Shown in pieces: positions 13,453 to 15,129 of a stretch of 15,129 nucleotides of DNA. Below the pieces are notes generated by a model. That model searched no databases, had not been told where the DNA came from, and saw only the letters and a list, made by a program, of their open reading frames with translations. This stretch comes from Chloroflexota bacterium. GTDB lineage: Bacteria > Chloroflexota > Anaerolineae > Caldilineales > Caldilineaceae. How positions within the stretch are numbered: the first letter of the stretch is position 1; every line of letters starts with the position of its first letter. The translations under genes and the position numbers were made by a program. The stretch spans positions 1-15,129 of the forward strand of contig QEUY01000012.1 of assembly GCA_003577365.1 (NCBI GenBank), given 5' to 3'.

Positions 13453-14775
13453 CTATGCCTTTGCTATCTGAGAATTCACCGCCGCGCCAGACGCTGTTGG
13501 GCCGGGTGTTGCCGGTGGGGTTGCAGCGCGGCCGTTGTGCTGCCAAACGCCGGGAAACTGCACCAGCCCATAGCCGGTGCGTGCCGGGCTGTGGATCACC
13601 TGGAAGCCGTAGGCCCGGTCATGATAGTCGAAGGTGGCTGTGTTGTGTTGGTTGACCACCGCCACCGAGAGCGTGTATTGCCCTTCAAGCAGGGGCAGGT
13701 TGGGGATATGATAGCTGATGACGCCCTGACCTTCGACATAGGCAATGTCCAGCGCGCTGAACTGGGTGTTGGGGCCAAAGAGATGCGCGCCGCTTTGATG
13801 GGTGAAGGCCAGCCCAAAGACGGGGTGCTCCACGCGCCCGGCGCTGCGATAGTGCAGCCGGATCACCACGTCATCGCCGGTGACAAAGTGGGCGCGCGCT
13901 GCGCCGTTTGCATCACACACCTCGACCTGGGTGATCTGCACCTCACCCGTGCCCCAGCGCTGACCGGCGTGCAGCGAGACAGCCTTAGCCTGGGAGTCAT
14001 CACGGGTCGCCATGTGCTGCTTATAGGCCATGATCACATCGGCGGGCGCGCCTTCGGCGGCGACCAGCCCGTTCTCGATCCACAGGGCGCGCGTGCAGAG
14101 CGTCTCGACGGTGTTGAGGTCATGCGAGACCAGCAGCAGGGTGCCGCCCGCACGGCGAAAGCGGTAGATGCTCTCCATGCATTTGTTTTGAAAGGTGACA
14201 TCGCCGACGGCGAGCACCTCATCCACCAAGAGCAGGTCGGGGTCGGTGTGGATGGCGACGGCAAAGCCCAGCCGCACATACATGCCCGACGAATAGTGCT
14301 TGACCGGGGTGTCGATAAAGTCCCCCAGCCCGGCATAGTCGATGATCGCATCCAAGCGGCGGTTCATCTCCGCCCGGCCCAGCCCGTAGATCGAGCCGTT
14401 GAGGTAGATGTTTTCGCGCCCGGTCAGGTCGGGGTGGAACCCCGCGCCCAGCTCAAGCAGCGAAGAGACGCGCCCGCACACGGCCAAGTCGCCGGCGGTG
14501 GGCGGCAAGATGCCGGTGATCAGCTTGAGCAGGGTGCTTTTGCCGGAGCCGTTGGGGCCGATGACGCCCACGCAGTCGCCGGCGTGGATCGCCAGCGAGA
14601 GGTCGCGGATCGGCCAGAACTCCTCGACGGCGCGCGCGCGGCGGCGGAAGATGCGGATAAAGGCTTCTTGCAGCGAACGCCCGCGCTCCAGCCTTTTTTC
14701 AAAACGCCGAGCGACGTGCTGCATCTCGACCAGCGGCGCGCCGGGCGTCGGGGTGGGCAGACGCACAACACTCAT
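13453..14775 (-). CDS. wzt: Polysaccharide ABC transporter ATP-binding protein with Wzt C-terminal domain
   Basis: This 440-residue protein is the energising subunit of an ABC glycan exporter. The N-terminal ATPase shows Walker A GPNGSGKST (73-81), the signature YSSGMYVRLGFA (161-172), Walker B LLLVDE (181-186) and the switch His218 (LVSHD). FWPIRDLSLAI near 53-63 and GRVSSLLELGAGFHPDLTGR are typical of the KpsT/Wzt/TagH group. Residues about 275-410 form a beta-rich extension starting WGTGEVQITQVEV, with VTGDDVVIRLHY and LLEGQYTLSVAV, matching the Wzt-C carbohydrate-binding domain. In E. coli O8/O9a that domain recognises the modified chain end. The ATG at 14775 overlaps the permease stop as ATGA; a start at 14817 would overlap the permease and is rejected. 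The partner is the Wzm permease. Confidence 0.95.
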   Translation of the reverse strand: MSVVRLPTPTPGAPLVEMQHVARRFEKRLERGRSLQEAFIRIFRRRARAVEEFWPIRDLSLAIHAGDCVGVIGPNGSGKSTLLKLITGILPPTAGDLAVCGRVSSLLELGAGFHPDLTGRENIYLNGSIYGLGRAEMNRRLDAIIDYAGLGDFIDTPVKHYSSGMYVRLGFAVAIHTDPDLLLVDEVLAVGDVTFQNKCMESIYRFRRAGGTLLLVSHDLNTVETLCTRALWIENGLVAAEGAPADVIMAYKQHMATRDDSQAKAVSLHAGQRWGTGEVQITQVEVCDANGAARAHFVTGDDVVIRLHYRSAGRVEHPVFGLAFTHQSGAHLFGPNTQFSALDIAYVEGQGVISYHIPNLPLLEGQYTLSVAVVNQHNTATFDYHDRAYGFQVIHSPARTGYGLVQFPGVWQHNGRAATPPATPGPTASGAAVNSQIAKA

Positions 14776-15129
14776 ACTTCTTCGCCAAACCGATCGCTGT
14801 GGCGCACAAAGAACCAATAGCCAAAGCAGAGCACGACCAGCGCAGTCAAGGTGGTGCGGATCAGGAAGTCCGGGTCGGTGCGATAGCCATTGTAGAGCAG
14901 GTCGCGATAGACGTTGATCAGCGAGGCCATGGGGTTGAGGATATAGACGATGCGCCGCACATCCAGCTCCACACCCAGCACGGGATAGACCGCGGGAAGC
15001 TGCTGTACCGAATAGAAGACCGGTGTCAGGAAGAACCAGGCGAGCATGACCACCTCCATCACCATCAGCGTGTCGCGATAGAAGACATGCAGGGTGCTGA
15101 GGATCAGGCCCATGCCCAGCGTGAAGCAG
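14772..15129 (-). CDS. wzm: Polysaccharide ABC transporter permease (ABC-2 type), C-terminal part, cut by window edge
   Basis: About 119 residues of the C-terminal half are visible, and the frame continues upstream past the window end (CFTLGMGLIL precedes the first internal Met). Typical Wzm/TagG/RfbA-type marks are GLILSTLHVFYRD, a hydrophobic segment VVMLAWFFLTPVFYS, LNPMASLINVYRDLLYNG and a last transmembrane helix around TALVVLCFGYWFFV, followed by the usual RHSDRFGEEV end. It forms the membrane channel that moves lipid-linked glycan across the cytoplasmic membrane together with the ATPase encoded by the next gene, which it overlaps by four bases. The N-terminal helices lie outside the window. 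Confidence 0.92.
   Translation of the reverse strand, partial: CFTLGMGLILSTLHVFYRDTLMVMEVVMLAWFFLTPVFYSVQQLPAVYPVLGVELDVRRIVYILNPMASLINVYRDLLYNGYRTDPDFLIRTTLTALVVLCFGYWFFVRHSDRFGEEV

Noticed and set aside
14776..14817. Longer wzt start at 14817
   Set aside because: It would overlap the permease by over 40 bases; the ATG at 14775 gives the ATGA junction used elsewhere in the operon.
13537..14820. Long plus-strand open frame (427 codons) antisense to wzt
   Set aside because: Same shadow effect; it mirrors the ATPase codons and has no domain of its own.
1..15129. tRNA, rRNA, insertion sequences, phage genes or toxin-antitoxin pairs
   Set aside because: I looked on both strands and saw no tRNA-like cloverleaf, no rRNA stretch, no transposase motif and no terminal inverted repeats around a gene.

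Overview
This is a GC-rich window with tightly packed genes. Nearly all of them lie on the minus strand, in one run from 15129 down to 1320. The content is that of a cell-surface polysaccharide locus of the ABC-transporter (Wzm/Wzt) type. The organism cannot be fixed from sequence alone. The mix of a mycoredoxin-like glutaredoxin, a C39-type peptidase on a Pro/Thr-rich stalk and many GT4 enzymes would suit a Chloroflexota bacterium, but this is an inference of moderate to low confidence.

Layout in transcription order on the minus strand: the end of an ABC-2 permease (Wzm, cut by the window edge); its ATPase with a Wzt-type C-terminal domain; a SAM-dependent methyltransferase; a GT4-like glycosyltransferase; a GT2 glycosyltransferase; four more GT4 glycosyltransferases; a ROK sugar kinase; a possible 37-residue small gene; an AlkA-type DNA glycosylase; and an NAD-dependent sugar-nucleotide epimerase. 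Most junctions are ATGA, TGATG or TAGTG overlaps or gaps of a few bases, so this reads as one translationally coupled operon. A hairpin at 1219-1245 is a candidate terminator. Next comes a short plus-strand redox gene (871-1122). At the left edge is the start of a minus-strand membrane-anchored C39-family peptidase (578 down to 1), whose frame runs off the window and is easily missed.

How the genes may work together: the epimerase and ROK kinase would feed sugar precursors, six glycosyltransferases would build a glycan on a lipid carrier, the methyltransferase may cap or decorate it, and Wzm/Wzt would export it, with the Wzt C-terminal domain possibly reading the decoration. DNA repair (AlkA) looks like a passenger.

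The most interesting signal is a gap-free segment of about 37 residues with the same spacing in the C-terminal tails of three glycosyltransferases from two structural folds (GT2 and GT4). It lies after the catalytic domain and before a helical or coiled-coil tail. It looks like a shared docking or membrane-association module that could assemble the enzymes into one complex. Other points of note are a tandem-duplicated GT4 pair, two genes carrying 12-bp tandem repeats that encode tetrapeptides, an unusual intergenic repeat block, and an overlooked small ORF fitted exactly between two operon genes.
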